Positions 43,461 through 58,000 of a stretch of DNA of 64,000 bases are shown here, in pieces (the stretch's first letter is position 1; each line of letters opens with the position of its first letter). A program made the translations under genes and the position numbers. Origin of the DNA: Andrena cerasifolii (Eukaryota > Arthropoda > Insecta > Hymenoptera > Andrenidae); NCBI RefSeq assembly GCF_050908995.1, contig NC_135133.1, forward strand, positions 10,644,001 to 10,708,000. The letters run 5' to 3'. The notes below the pieces were generated by a model. It made no database searches. It was not told the origin of the DNA and was given only the letters and a program-made list of their open reading frames with translations.

Positions 43461-45691
43461 ACGCGGGGAGAAAAGAAAGCGTGGTTTCCTTAATGAGAAG
43501 TACAGAGTAAAGCTTTCTTTGCGCGTCCTTTTGCCTGGAAGCGGTCCCTTGCCCTTCTTACCCCTCTTTCTGGCGTGCTCGTCGCCGCGAAGAGTCGAAT
43601 CGGATTCGCGGCTCCGTGTAGACTTTTTTTCCAGCCGGGCAGCCGCGCTGAAATGCTTCTTGTGTAAGTAAAAATCTAAAGTGACTACCGAGATCTAAGT
43701 TTTAATTAGTTTATCTTGGCCGCGTGGCCATTGAATATTTATGAGCTATCGCGGCCGCCGCGCCAGTGCGCCGCGGAGCGCGAGAGAGCAATCAGCAGAG
43801 AAACAGAGAAAGGAAGAAGCAGGGAAGGAGAGAGAGAGAGAGAGGAACCCTTAGCAGCAGCGAGGGATGCTGCTGGCAAAAGGGGACGAAGAATGAGATT
43901 CCACCGGCCATGGAAAGGAACCGCCTGTGGTTACTGTCATCCCGTGGGATTTCGTTTTCGATGCTTCCGCCGAGACGCGATCCTATGAGATATAATTGCA
44001 CGCCGAAGTACACGATGTTCGCCCCCGAGAGAAACGGTTCTCATCTGGTCCCAACTCCCACGAATCGTGATCCGCTTCCTTCGGGGGAAGTGGCCTCTTC
44101 TAATAGAGGCAATTATCGTCACGTAGGAAGAGCAGGGAAGCTACAAAGTCTCCACCTCCTTGAGATTTAATGCCCGCATAAGTACTCGGTATCCTGCGAC
44201 GATAAAATTACGATCGAAACAGATGGAGGCGTAGTCTGTCGCCAGTAGCAAGGAGCACGAAGGAACGTTCGAGACATAGGTACGTATCTAGGCCAAGTGG
44301 AAGCACTCCTTTTCTTATCCGTCGCATAATTCGCGGGCGGGGGGAATGTGACCAGAGGGAAGAAGGATTCGAGGTTGGCTGCTAAGTCAGTGCGAGCTTC
44401 CACCACCCGCGGAATCCTGGGGTCGGAAGGATGGAGGAGAAAGAATCTATAAGTCCATAAATCTGTAAAGCCAGTCGACGAAGAGGAGAGCTCGGGAGAA
44501 AGCAGCGGGAACAGGGGGATATAAATTTATGGCCGGGGCACCGTAAAAAACAGAAGCAGAACACGCTCAAGGATTTTTACTTCCAGCAGATTCGACGAAT
44601 ATTCCCGGGGTTTTGGCAACCGCCGTCGAATCTGTTTATCCTGGTAATCCCTCGGTTCCCTGAAAATGGGAACGATTAATCGACTGGGTTGAATCGTCGC
44701 AGTTGATACGTCGAATTCTTTATAACACACCGCCCGAAGACACACCAAAGCCCCCGGGTGATTTGTGGCACTGTTTGCGCCGTTTACGGTATCAATTTCA
44801 TCAACACTGTCCGCTCGGTGTGTCCGAAACGAGACAGAAACGGGGGCCGAGCGTGCACCGTTGGAAGGGGAAAGTTTGGATTGCGATAAAAAGTTCGCTG
44901 GGAATAAGTTTTTTTCGTGGAGCCCATTTGCGAACGGTGATCGCGCTTTCGCGAATATTCGAGACACGTTTATCTACACGGCAGCGCGCACGTGCTTAAC
45001 GCGGCGCGGTGGGTTACAGATTGTCGATTCATATTTACATTTTAATAACTCTTCTCTTCTACCTTGTCACTCTTGTTCCCACTGCGCGGTGCCGGCCGCG
45101 TGGACGCGGAAACCTTTTCTTTCCTATTCAGCTCCCCCCCCCCCAATCTCTCTCTCTCTTTCTCTACATTTTCCGCGATAACGCGATTCCACGTGAGCGT
45201 CGTATATTAACGCGCTTGCCGCGCCATTAAAAAGAATCCCGTTTTAATACCAGTATCAGTACCGAAATCTTCTGTGAACCTCGCGGCAAAGACGAAAGAA
45301 CGCTTTGCTCTACAAACGTTTGTACAGGGTGATTCGAGTTCCTCTATTCGCTCTTATTTTTTTAATGCATCACGATGCTTTTTTTTTATAATGCATTACA
45401 GCCATTCTTAATTTAATGCGCATGAAATTTTCGATTTAACGAGCTCCCCTCGTAGACGCAACCTACCATGTAACTCTTTATAATTATATCGTCCAACAAC
45501 ACCGGAGCTTACGCATCCTCCCTCCCCCCGCCCCCCTGCCCCTTTGCCATCTCTCGTTTTTAATCGCACGCCGTAATTATAATAATCCGAATTTCAAATG
45601 GGACCGTGTCCAGGTGCGCCGAACCACGGCCGCGTTATAGGGAAATATTTTTCTGGTCATTGGATCGTCGCGAGCGGCGAAATGTGTAATT

Positions 45692-45695
<4 letters not shown>

Positions 45696-45741
<46 letters not shown>
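45696..45741 (+). repeat. (AT)n microsatellite, ~46 bp
   Basis: Uninterrupted AT dinucleotides, the longest simple repeat in the window. Confidence 0.95.
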
Positions 45742-45744
<3 letters not shown>

Positions 45745-46601
45745 ATATTACTACGATGATTCCAGGTCGCGGTCTCGTAATTATAACGGTATATTCGTGC
45801 GTCCGCTTATTATTACGCGCGGGGTGAAAATTTTATTCGTTTTAATGATTACCGGGGCGAGTGCACGCGCTCTTTTACGACCGCTGTAAAATTTCCAAAG
45901 GGAATAACTGGCGTGTGACGGGAAAATGTTTGAAAATTCCCGTTTCGGCCGGATCGAATTTCGTTTATTCATCTTTCCCTCTGAAGCGGAATTTCTCTGA
46001 AATTATCCGCCGCTTGGTGCGCGTTCTTTGGCACTTTTTTATCACCGTGCTCGCGACACCGACGCGACGCTTGCAGAGGAGCGGAGCGTCGCGCGAGTGG
46101 GGAAATCATTTAAATTTAAAAGGACCTAAGTTCGAAGTTTTAAGCAGACCAAAGAAAAAGTTCATTGTCCCTTCCCCGGGGCCCGCATCGGGCGTATTTG
46201 CATGAGAAAAGTGTTCTACGATTCCTTCGATTACACACTCGCCACCGCGGCACCGGAGATAGCTCACATTCTAGGAAACTCTTTCAAGCCGCGATCTTTG
46301 TAACGATGAACTTTCTCGATAGTCGTGACACCGTACACGTGTTCCATTCACAGTAGGGTGGCCGTTGGTTTGACTACTCACCGAATACTTTTTTCACGCT
46401 CCACTCGTTTGATCCCTCTTCTTCGGCATTCTCTTTCTCCTCTCGCTCCTCCTCGTCGATTATTCAACAGCTTCTTAGTGTCCCGGTCGAGGCAGCCTCC
46501 AAAAACACAACGTAAATTCCACCACAAATTTCGTTTCACTTCTCTTCACCGCTCGTTACACGTTAATCCATATTAATCACAAATTAAAATACATATGTAC
46601 A

Positions 46602-47270
46602 TGAGCTATTCCACGTGAAAAATACAGGGTTAAAAGAAATTTTTCTTTCAATGTTTTCGGTATTCTCGAGAAAACTAGTTGGAATATCTGCTCACCATAT
46701 AAAAGATTAGCAATAGTAGGTAACAGATATTCCTACTATTTTTCTCGAGAATACCGAAAATACTGAAAGAGAAATTTCTTTTAACCCATAGGCTATTGTT
46801 TTGAAAACGCGTGCGTGCGGAATGACCATGGGATCCGTGCATTTCCAAGTGGTGTGCACTATCGTAAGTTTTATTTTCTTATTAACTGTTCCCAAAATTT
46901 ATCCACTTTTTTTAAAAAAAGCATTTATTAGTCGAAGACTTAACGAATCGGATGGTATTTTTTTCAAGCCGGACCGTGGGTGGGAACGACATCAAATCGC
47001 GATTTAAAACTTTGACATCGATTACTGTTAAGGTTATTCAGAATAAACAAAATATTCTTTATGCGCTTTGAGAAAGCATTCCTTCAGCTTTAAAATGAAC
47101 CCAAGACGGTTGCATTATCTTCAAAAATGACCGAGATATTACGGTTTAAGTGATGACGCGACAGCCGATTTTGTTTGAATTTTCGAAACTTTAACATTAA
47201 ATATTTCGAAAACTATTTGACATAGGCCGTTGAAATTTAGTATACTTTGTTTTGACGTGGAATAGCTCAC
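46602..47270. mobile_element. ~670-bp element with terminal inverted repeats and an internal foldback
   Basis: GAGCTATTCCACGT near the left end (46603) is mirrored by ACGTGGAATAGCTC at 47256-47269. Just inside the left end lies a separate hairpin with 64-bp arms (46627-46690 and 46724-46787), only a few mismatches and a 33-bp loop. The interior repeats motifs of the type CGAAAACTATTTGACATAGG. No coding capacity. Confidence 0.75.
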
Positions 47271-50200
47271 ATGCAAGTGTCTTAGCATTCGAGAGACACG
47301 CGGTCACGCGCCGTAGGTATATAGGTACATATACCTACTCGGTCTCGCCTGATTTCTAGTTACGCTTTATATACGATTAGCGATAGAACAGATTGTGCGG
47401 CAAAAATATGTACCCGGTTCCGCGGTTGCGGGTCGACTGCCGCTTATCAGTTTTCTTACCTGAACGCGCCCTTCCCGTGGCAAAGTCGTTGAGGAACAAG
47501 GTCGCTATTGTGTATCAGCGCGGCCTCGGCTCGCAGGCCAATTTTGTAAACACTCTCGCATTCGACGATTACCCCTACGTAATAGCTACGCGACCATCGA
47601 GTCGCTGGCCGTCGCTACGCTGCCTACCGCCGGGGGCGCAGGGGTACAGACCCTCTGAAAACGAAACAGCAACGCGCCACGCGCTTTGCAAGCGTCTTTA
47701 AAACCCGTGGTTGCTAACATACGTAATCCTCTGCCCTGTTCTCGAGCACCGACACGACCCACGGTTCCCAATGGAGGTTGATATTGGCGGTTGATTATCA
47801 ATTTTCTACCAATTTGGTTCCACTTGTAGCGGCGCCAGCTTTTGTCCCGCTAATCACCCCTTGGCTCCCGCTTTCGCCCCCCCGCCGGGCACATCCGATC
47901 CGCTTTGCATATTACGCCACGATATATCTCTGCTATTCTGCATGACTTGGCGTGTCTCGCCCCACGTCGCATTTTTTCCTGGCTCCCCCTTTCCCGATGG
48001 AAAATTCTCTTCAACCACCAGCCGAAAGGAGCGATCGAGAAGAATAACCGGCCGGTCCTCTGAGTCTCTTTGTAGTTTCGAAGGTGGAGGCTGCTAACTT
48101 TTGTATTTCCGCGGGAAGAAAGCGGGCAGGTAGCGTTGGAAGGAGGCGTAACGCTGCTTTTCCCCTCGACTCGAAGAATGCAGCCATAGCCTTTCGCGAA
48201 TTAACCGGGAGGCTGGCGGACGCGTTCGCAAAACAACAGAGGGATCAAACGTGGACGCTTATGGGATCAGCGATCTGAAAACGTTGTGTTGTTTCAGGTG
48301 AGCCAGCTCTCACGCGCCACACCCTGTTTTCCACGCTGTATCCGCCCTGTTCCCTCCCTCTCAACCGCTCGCCCTCCACCGCCCACCGCGACCGATCGGA
48401 ATTTTGAAATCGCTCGGTCTAGCGGCTAACAAAATTTTTTATTCCCCCCGGAAAATACGAGAGCTACGCGCCGCGCCGCTCCCGAGACTCGGCAAACATT
48501 CCCCGAGCTCCACGCGAATTTCACGCGCAGCGCCGGCCACTTTTTTCCCGGGGCCGTGTTTCTTCCGAGTTTCAGTTTATTTCCATGGAGGCCGAACCGC
48601 TGCGTTGTTTCGTTTTTTTCACGTTCATTAAGATTTATTCGCCATTACACGGGCGATCGGAGGAGGGTGGCAGTAAAGGCTAGGTGAAACGGCACGCTCC
48701 CAGGCTCGGCTGCTCAAGATTCCCGAGAGCCGCTGGCAATAAACAGTGTATCACTGTATCTGGGCACATTAAATGCCGCTTTAGGCGAGTTTTCCTCGGC
48801 TTAAGCGGAACGAATCAGGGTCCCGACGTCTCGGCCCTTCCGAGCAATTCGCGCGATAAACTCCTAAGAGTGTGCATCTACTTTATATTATATTTACTCG
48901 GGAGCGACGCTGTTTTAAACACCGGTGGGTGGCTGCCGGGCGTTTTGAGAGCGCGCGGAATATAGGAGGGACGATAATGCGATGAAATTCCGTGGGGATA
49001 TTCACCGATGACGGTAGCAGAAGAGTGGAGCATGATCGTCTGTGACACCAATGACCAATCGACATCGGGGGCAGGGGGAGAGGTGGGCGCGGTAATGGGA
49101 AAGCCATGCACGCCGGCCCGATTCGCCACTCGCATAAAATTAACCAGTTGGTTCGTTCGTTCATTTTAATTAACGAAACACCGAGGGCATCGTGCGCGCG
49201 GTCCGTCTCTCTCCTCTCTCTATACCGCGTCAGAACATCCGCTGGAGGGTGTGCGGAATCGAGGCGGCGCGATCTGCTCGCGTCGTCGATCGTGTCCGTC
49301 GCGTTTAATCGGCCACGATAACGAAAAAATTCACGATTTTGCCTGGTTAATGGTGACAGACGGTTAAGGATCGAGCAGACGATCGGTTTACACGCATTTC
49401 TCGGGGCCCTCTGTGCCCTGTACACGTCCACGTCCAGCTCCGAGTTCGTGCATCAGCCTGTTCGTGCAGCGGAGAAGAGGAGCGTCGCAGAGGAAGAGGG
49501 GTCCGCTCCACCTCCGCGGGCCGAGGACCGAGGACCGTATAAGGTTAACGTGTAGAGCGGCACGGTGGCACGATGATGTCTCTATCTACGACGGAATAGC
49601 GGCCCGTTAGGTGTGCGAGCCGATGCAACACGTGTGCACGTAGATGGACGCGTGCATGTGCAAGCACACAGGCGCCATCCAGGCATGCAACGAGCCCAGG
49701 GTCACGTGGGGTCAGCCAGTCACGGAGTTAATTAGACGCCGTGCTTGGGGAGCTCACGTGGCAGCAGCACGCTCAGATATCAATCGCTCCTCCGCTGCTG
49801 GATGGACCCATGCTTGCTTTTCTTAAAAGATCCCAGTCCCCCCTCCGGTCCTCTCTGCGGAGAAGCCTTCTCCTCGGAGGACGAAAAATGGGATACCGAA
49901 CAGATAGAATCGTGCTTAGAACGCGAACGGTACGCTCTCTCTCCTCTTCCTCGCGCGTCGATTAATTAACGCGCAAACAAAACTCCACCCTCTAAACACG
50001 ATCTCGCGTGTAGCAAACGCCCCCGCCGCTCGAGGCCGCCTCGCATCTGCATAAAAATATTAGGCGGCCCAGCTAATACTTGCGCATCTCCGACGAGCCG
50101 CGTGCCCGTATCGCCCGGCGGAGCCTGGCAGCAGATTTTACGTCGCAGAAGAAACAAGCTTTAGTCGCCGGTAACTTTACCGCCCTCCTTCCACGGTCCC

Positions 50201-50904
50201 TCGGCCGACTTGATTATCCCGGCTAATTCGGCTTCCCCATTTGCTAGCGAGATAGGAAACCAGCGAGGCCCCTACCCTCCTCATCCTCGCCTGTCAGGAG
50301 ACGCGAGATCACCCCGGACTTACCTTTCTGCCGGCTTCTTAACGCGCGCTACCGTGAAACCGACTATCTGCAATTAGCCAGCCACATTTATATGACCTGA
50401 TTACGTCGGTTTGCCAGCCTCGTTTAATCCGCCCGATCCTCCTCCCCGGGGCCAAAATCTGCGAACAGCTTGCCAATTTTCTTCCTCGTGCCGCGAGACG
50501 CTCCCTTTTTTTCGTCCCGCCCTTTATCTGGTCCACGTATTTACAAACTCGAAGGAGAGCGATCGGTAGAGCAGGGGGTGAATCACGACGGTTTCCCGGG
50601 GAAGGTAAATGTCAGCGCGGACACTGGAAAACGAGGGAGTGCAGGAGAGCCGAGGGGAAGAGGTGGAGGGAGGCAGAGGCGAAGCGGGAAAGAGGGATAG
50701 AGGACACTTCATTAAGGCGTGCGATGATAACGAGGAGAGGAGGATTCGAAGAACGCCGAATGCCCTGCTCCGGTTCGCTTTAGCGTTAAGGGTTTCGCTT
50801 ACGCGCCACCACGAGAGAACGTGCGAACTCCAACGTTCTCCGTGGAGATACTCGCGGCGAGAGAAGCAGATAGAGATGAAAACTCGTGGAATCGTGAAAC
50901 GAGA

Positions 50905-50953
50905 TGAAGAGGACGAGGACGAGGAAGAGGAAGAGAACGAGGACGAGGGCGCG
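50905..50953 (+). repeat. Purine-rich GAGGAC/GAAGAG tract
   Basis: Imperfect trinucleotide-like run that translates as Asp/Glu-rich in one frame. Low complexity. Confidence 0.8.
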
Positions 50954-52336
50954 GCATGACGGAGGGTTCGGGTGTAGGTCCGCCGCCCCTGCTGCCTCGT
51001 TGGAGATGGAAGCAATAGGGATCAACTAGTATGCAAATCGCATGTAAATATCGTTCACTCTCCCGGTACCGAACCAGCTAAAGCCTCTTTCTCTCTCTAT
51101 CTTTCTCTTTACGTCTGTGTCTCTCCATTTCGTGCCTCGTCCTCCTTCTCTCTCTGCCGCTCCCTTTCTCCCGGCCGTTCGCTTTCTCGGCTGTGGAGTA
51201 CCGAAGAGAAGAAATCAAAGCAGGGGACAAAGCAAGCGCAGACGAGATCGTGACGGAATTCTTTCTCGTTCTTCCGCTACCCACTCCCTTCGGCTGAGCT
51301 GGCAGTCACCCCCTCGAAGGTATTTGCTTTTCTCCATCTCGAGTCCCCAACGATGCGTTCCGACCAAGTGGGTGTTACCGAGCCAGCGATCGCTGTCGTT
51401 AGTTCTTAATTAATTTATTCTTTCCCGGCGATCTCCGCCGGAGCATTAAAAAATACATGCTCGCTCCTGTTTTGGCCCCTCGCGCCGCCCAGGAATCCTC
51501 GTAACTGCTCCGAGCTGGCGAAGCTGCGCTGTTAAAAGTTCATGGAAATCTTAATCCATAGAAAAGTTCTCACGTTTCAAGGTAAATTTCCGAGAGTCTA
51601 ACGGAATAATCGAGCGACACCGCCGCGGCTTTCTCTCACTATTGCCAATCGTAAACGTGGGAGCAGTTCTCAGCAACTGTGACATAATGTCCTCGTCGGT
51701 GACGGTAACGCCGACGGTATAAACTTACGCCTGGTTCGTCCCTCGCCGCATCCCGTAATTTCATTCAGACAGCCTTGTAAAATCGTCGATCAACTCGCAG
51801 GCAAGTTAAACGTGAAAATTCGCTTGAAAGGCTCGGCCACGAGAAGCTGACGGCGTGGTTGCCATCTGGAGCTCGACAAACTTTCAACAATTCCACCGGT
51901 AAAAGATGGGAAACGCGAAAGAATTGTGCAAACACTGGACGCGCGAGCCCCTGGGTATTAACGAGGTTTTTGTTGCACGGAGATGAATAATCGCCCGTTG
52001 GATGGGTGTTAATAGGGACGAGCATTAGTCGTGGAATTATATGACGACTTCTGTCTTATTTGGGGCGACGGTGCGAGGGGGTGGGAAAGAGGGTGAGACA
52101 AGTAAGACCTCTCTAACTCCAGGTATTTTCATCCTATATTCCTCGACCTCCGTGCCGGCAGCAGGATTACTTGGAGAGACCCTGAGAACTTCTCCCTTTC
52201 TTACCTTCCACGAGCCTCTCGGCTTCGCCAGACCATCGCGTCGACGTCTTCCTTTTCTCCCTCTGTCTCTTCCCGGGCTTCCGCATTACCATTCTCAAAA
52301 TTCTCGATAAACCGGGGCTTCCGTCGTGACGTTTCG

Positions 52337-52349
52337 CCCCCCCCCCCCC
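52337..52349 (+). repeat. C13 homopolymer
   Basis: Thirteen consecutive C, followed by TCCCC. Prone to sequencing length error. Confidence 0.9.
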
Positions 52350-55022
52350 TCCCCGTTCCAGCCACTATAGTCTCGCAGCTTCTATTTTCCGCGAAAGCCA
52401 ACGGTATAATCGAGATTCCCGCTACAAATTCTGCTATTAGATAGGTACCTACCCTTCGTTTCCTTCGACTGCAACTGCAGCTCGGTATCGACGGGTCCGA
52501 GAATTAACGCGACGATTTGTGCAGGCCTCGAGAATAGGGAAGGAACGACAAAAAGCGCGCCCAAAGCTTTGATAGATCTCCATACAGAAGGGGATGCGAG
52601 CCAGGCGCGGCGGAATTCGATGTTCTCGAAGAATACGTCGGAGTGTTTGAACAGCGATACTTACAACTCCCGATTCGGCGGAGTGGCACGGCATTTTCTA
52701 TGCAAAAGAGTTGAAAACGCAGGATGGTTCTTGCGGCGCGCGAGGGTGCAGGCTGGAAGGGTGGGAGGGAAATCTGTGAGAGCAGGGGGAGAGGTGTAGC
52801 GGTTGCAGCCGACGGCACGTTTTAATAATGCCTTCCCTCCACCGACGAAGAACGAGGAAGAAGTTTAACGAAGATTGTGCCAGATACTTTTAATTGCTAT
52901 TCCTCCCTCTGCCGACGTGCGCGGCCGATGCTGGGAAATGAAGGGATGGCTGGAGGTCCACAGTGCCTCCTCCACCCTTTCCAGACCTCTCCTCCCCGCC
53001 AGCCCTCATCCCTCTCACTTTACAGTCTTTTTATCCGGGCATCCCGTGGACCCTCGTGATTTTATCGTCCTTGTATCCTCTCGACTCCCGTCCGCCGAAG
53101 AGGTTTGTTATTCCACCCGGCAGATAGGCGACAAAGGAATTAATCGGGTCGTCTCCTCCTACTCCGCCTCTCTCTCTCGAGGCTCTCTCTTTGTCGCTGG
53201 AGGGCCGTCAATTAAATTGAAACGTTAAAAACCAACGATAAATTGAAACGGTGCGAATACCTGGCTCCTCGTCTGCCACATTCGTTCCCGATTTCACGTC
53301 GCGCTGTTAATTTAACGTCGCAACGCGCGTCCTCGGGAGATCGTGTGATCCCGATGCTTTGCGCCTCGGCTGCACGACGGCGGACGAACGAAGAGCGTGA
53401 GTCGTTGGGGTGGATCGTTTCCTTACTTTTCCCGCGAATAAATAGCCCCGCGGTGGCAGCCATAGAGGAGCCACGGGGGGTGAAACGTGAAAAAGATCGA
53501 TTCGATTGCCATTCCCCGGGGCATCCTGCAGAATTTGCGCTAGCTTCCTGCCAGCTCGCCTATTATGGAGAGCGGTGGTTGGGCGACGCGACCCGACGCG
53601 GTGCGAGCGCACGGTCCTCACAATGCCTACGAAGGCTTACGCCGACTATAATGCGAAGTCTAAAAATCAAAACACATTAATCTCCGGCACGTGGCGCGGA
53701 TCGCACGCTGGTAACAAAACATCCTCCGCGTTCCGGCCCACGTGCCGGCCAATAGAGGCGCAGGCTACTTTCGGTGGCACTTGCGGCGCCGCTCGCTATT
53801 TATCTGTCTCCTTCTCTTTGCACAAACATCGTCGTTTCACCGGTCTATTTATTTGCAAAAGCAAAGTGGTTATCGAGCAGGCGGGGTGGAGACAGGTAGG
53901 CGGCGATCGTTCACTTCGCGAAGTAATCGTTGGAGGGAGCAAGCTCGACCACGTGGGCGTCCGAGCGCTTCTCTATCCTCCACGGATGACTAATCGACGT
54001 AATGTGTCAACGATGATTAAGAATCATGAAAGCGGAGGAGCAGAACCGATGCATTTCCCTTGGAAAGCACCGACGACTTCATGGTCGTTCCCGTTCGCGG
54101 TCCGATGCCACGCAGGCCTTTATGAGAACGCCCGGGCCCCGCTTGTCTCTCGCACCCTGGCCACGAACGTCACACGGATGTATTTAGCGACGGAGGGTCA
54201 ATCTATCCGGCTGTGATTCTCCGTGGACAGCTCCAGTCGTCTCTGTCGAGCTTCTGACACGGGCCATTATTGATTGGAAAATTCCTGATAGAAACGTCAG
54301 CGACGCTGCAGCCAGTAATGTCTGATCGCGAAAGTTCCGGGTGCGGGCGTGAAGATTAACGAAAGGGCGGGACTGATGAGCGAGCTACAGTGCACGCGTG
54401 CCTCGGCGAGCGCCTCCCGCGCTCCAACACGTACGTGGAAGATACATGTAGCCGCTTATCTAATTCAATTTGGTAATATCGTGGCCATTGAGGGAATAAA
54501 TGATTACCGGGAAGATATGAAGTTATCTGGCCCCGTGGGACGCGTAAATTGCCATTACCCGCTGCTCCCGGCGGGGCGGTGCGGAGCGAGAGAGGAGCCC
54601 GCGGCTTTTTAGGGAGGCCGCTTCGAGGATCTTAATTATTAATCGTTCTCGTTAATCACGCCGATCGGCGAGGATCGCGGACGGTATCTGAGCAGCGGCG
54701 GGCGCGTGAAATATCGCGTTGAAACGTCAGGCTAGCAAAAACGATTGCCCCACCTCCGACGGGTATAATTTATCCGACGTAACGAATATCAGATCCTGTA
54801 CGGTCAGATCTGCCCGCTGACGATCCTTCCACGTCGTTCCTCGCTCCCCTGGAACTCGCAGCGTTTACAGACATCCGAAATCTATTACGATTTTTGGCTG
54901 GACGATGAAAAACTCGCGTGGGGTGTAACGGGTCGCGGGTCGTAACTGTCGTAGACCCGATTGGACGGATATATACGTTGCCGAGCGATCACGAAATCCT
55001 AGGGTGAGGCTCGTCAAGCCGC

Positions 55023-55038
55023 GGGGGGGGGGGGGGGG
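55023..55038 (+). repeat. G16 homopolymer
   Basis: Sixteen consecutive G; could form a quadruplex, and its exact length is uncertain in any assembly. Confidence 0.9.
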
Positions 55039-58000
55039 AAGGAATAAGGGGTGGAGGTTGACTGTGCGCCCGGGTCTCGAGGGGTGCCAATGGAAAATGG
55101 TGACGGCTAGAGGGGGCGCGAACAATGCGCCAGAGATTTAGCGTGACACCCGACGGTGCAAAACCAGTCTGCACGTCGAACGCACGTCGGTGACTTTAGA
55201 GGAAAGACTGTGCGAGCACTCTGCGCGATGCTCTTTTTCGAATTTTCAGAAAGAAACTTTAGGCAGAGCGTCTCAAGGAGCGGAGTACACGGAAAAGTGA
55301 TCTCAGTGGAGTAGGTGTTACTAGTTCCGAAGCCGATGGAAATTGAAGATTTTAATGACCCTTCAGAGGAGCGCGTTTGACGGACGCAGCGTGCAAGTCG
55401 AAGCGGCATCAGAGGGCCGAGGATTCCGTCGTTTATCATTTTTTTTATTTATTTCGCACGCGACAGTCTGATTCACAAATCTTCTCCGCTAAGTAGGGGG
55501 TTCGGAGCTAGAGAACGAGGGGGTTGGTGGTCCCCCTCCGGCATCCCGATAGAGCGTGAAAAACAGAGGGGTCCATTGTAACCTCGTCCTGTGGCTAATG
55601 CGACTGTCGTCGGCGTAGAGAACCGGGTGCAAGAGGTTTCGTCCACGGCGAACATTAGCCAACGGTCGTTTAGCTGAAAATCCTCGCGGGGCACACGCGC
55701 GCTCTTTGGGTTCCGCCTCGTTGAAAGCGGATTTTTTTCAGCTGCACTTTCGCACGGAAGTCGAGCACCTCCGAATGTTCTTGCACTCCACTTTGTACAA
55801 GCTTAATTGTTTTCGTCGCGTCGTTGCGAAACGGACCCAGTTCTCCCCCTCCCTCGGGGCGCGTTTCGATTCCTCGGGCCGAGCAGCGGGTGGCCCGAGC
55901 CTTTCCGCCGTTAAAAGAAACCGTTCCCATGCCGCTCGAGCTTCGTGATAACGACGGATAGGGATCTAGATGATTGAAGAAGACAAACCGCACTTTGTTC
56001 CAGTTTTTCAATACATTCCTCGCTCCCGTTCATTTCCATCGAATGACGTTTGCCCAACTAATTCTAACGAGCGGGATGCGCCGCAGATTCTATCTGGCAG
56101 AACCGCTGCAAATTTGTACGCCGCAGAGATAAGGGGGTTCGCGCGTTGTAAAATTACCCGCAATAAACATGTCATCGCGGCCGTTATTATTTTTATCGCG
56201 TGTACTCGGCCGGCAGACGTGTGTACGTGCCTCTGTACGTAAAGTATCTGGCCTCGCATCGGAGTAGGTGTATAAAGTCTAACACGGCCGGGAAGGATTG
56301 TCTGGTGTCCGATCTCCGTGGGAGCTAGCGCACTCTAGTTAAGCCGTCATAGTCTTCCGCTGGCCTGACTATCTGTACCAATTAATCCCGCGCCGCCACC
56401 GTCGCCGTCCAACGTCTCTGTACATTTGCCGGTTAATCCGATTGCATTTATTCGAATAACATTTTCCGACAGACTCGGTCGCGCGAGAACCTCCCTCCTG
56501 AGCCTCTCTTAATTCACGACCAAGTAGCAATTAACACAAGGGTGAAAAGTAACCCGTGGCACGTGCACCCATCTTGTTACATACTACCTTGATGTTCGCG
56601 TTCCTCCATTCAGATTCCGATGGTGTAGTCAGATTCGTTGCTACGCGATACCAACGCGTAAAGGAAGTGCAATTAACCACTCGGATAAGGGTCAGTCGCA
56701 TTCTCTTACAGTTTAGAAGGATCACTCGGCCTTCCTACCTCCCGCGAGCGTCATCTTTGCTCCGGAATCGATTATTGGCGGGATCGTGGCGAGCACGAGG
56801 AGGACAGAGAGGCAGAACTGGGGAGAGACAAGGAGGAACGCGAACGGGGGACGGTTGTTCTTTTAACACGGCTTTAGGGGGTCCTTTATGCTGACACAAA
56901 TATCGCTTATGCCGGCGTCGCGCCGCTGTTTTGGTGGAGCCCGTGGAGCATTGTGCCTTCGAAGGCCGTGTGTACCAAACACCGAGCTCTGTGTACCCAG
57001 CAAACACGCTCGTCACGTGGCAGCCTGATCCCTTCCGCAGTCGCGGACTCCCCTTTACGGATTTGCGCAACGGGTCAGCCTATTCCCTTCGGAACTGCCT
57101 GTGGACCGGCTTGGATGGAGAACCTCTTCCCATTACGTTTGATACCGAAACCATCTCTCCTCCTTCCTCGAGAGATGATCCTGTCGTTGCGAGCGGACCT
57201 CTCGCAGGGCGGCGAGCCGCACCGCGCCGCGGGTACCGGCAAACACACGTGCGCGTTCTTTGCGTCAGCTTTGTTTGCCAGCATCCGCTTTCAATGACGG
57301 ACCGATATTCCTGGCTAACGGGATCCGCTTCAACTTCTTTTTTTTCCATTTCACCCCCGTGGCTCATGAATACGGGATCGTCTTCCCATTCGACGCCGAC
57401 GCCTCGGAGAGAAACGTTTGACCGAGGATCCTAGGGGTAACTTTCACGGATACGTTCCGCTGCTTTCTAGCGAGTGACTCGCCGTCAATTATAATTATAG
57501 GGATATCGGGTACAATTGACCGGAATGGTACATTCTTAACGCGGGGTGGTCTTTATGATAGATAAAGGTCCACGGCTCGTTTCCTCCCCTCTGTTCTCGC
57601 CGGCAGCCTTGGGGAAGGGTGTCGAGAGGAGCCTCGAAACTTCACTGGAAAGTGATAAATTATGTCTACGCGGGGCAAAATCGTCCGTAACGGAGGGCTT
57701 TCGAAAGGGCACACGCCATTACCTCCGATGTGTTCGCGAGACGACAACCGCGTCGACTAGAAGGCCGACGTCGTAGGCGACGAGGACGACTCGTCGACGA
57801 GACGTGTCCCGGCGATACGGTAACACGTTGCCACCAGAAAGGGAGAGATGATAAAGAGAAGCGGAGGGGAGGGGGAGGAGAGCTTCACCCTTCGGCCGAA
57901 ACTGAAAGTTGTATTGTCGGACTCCCTTATGAGGGAAAAGGTCGGCATTATATTCGCGTTAGCGAGCGCTGCCAACGATCAAGACAGCGGTCAGCGCTCT

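Larger units (their letters stand above)
37172..46601. other. CpG-rich gene-poor DNA with simple repeats
   Basis: No supported gene. It holds the simple-sequence tracts listed separately and ATTA-rich spots (e.g. 39600-39625). Long open frames here (up to 200 codons at 41584-42186) are low-complexity or differ in composition from the real genes at 4.8-9.6 kb. Confidence 0.5.

Noticed and set aside
50609..50959. 116-codon acidic frame ending in Asp/Glu runs
   Set aside because: The tail is a simple purine repeat and the rest has no family resemblance; the opposite strand is equally open.
53506..54216. 236-codon open frame as a gene
   Set aside because: No domain, no low-complexity-free conserved block, no splice context; a frame of this length can occur by chance in GC-rich DNA over 34 kb.
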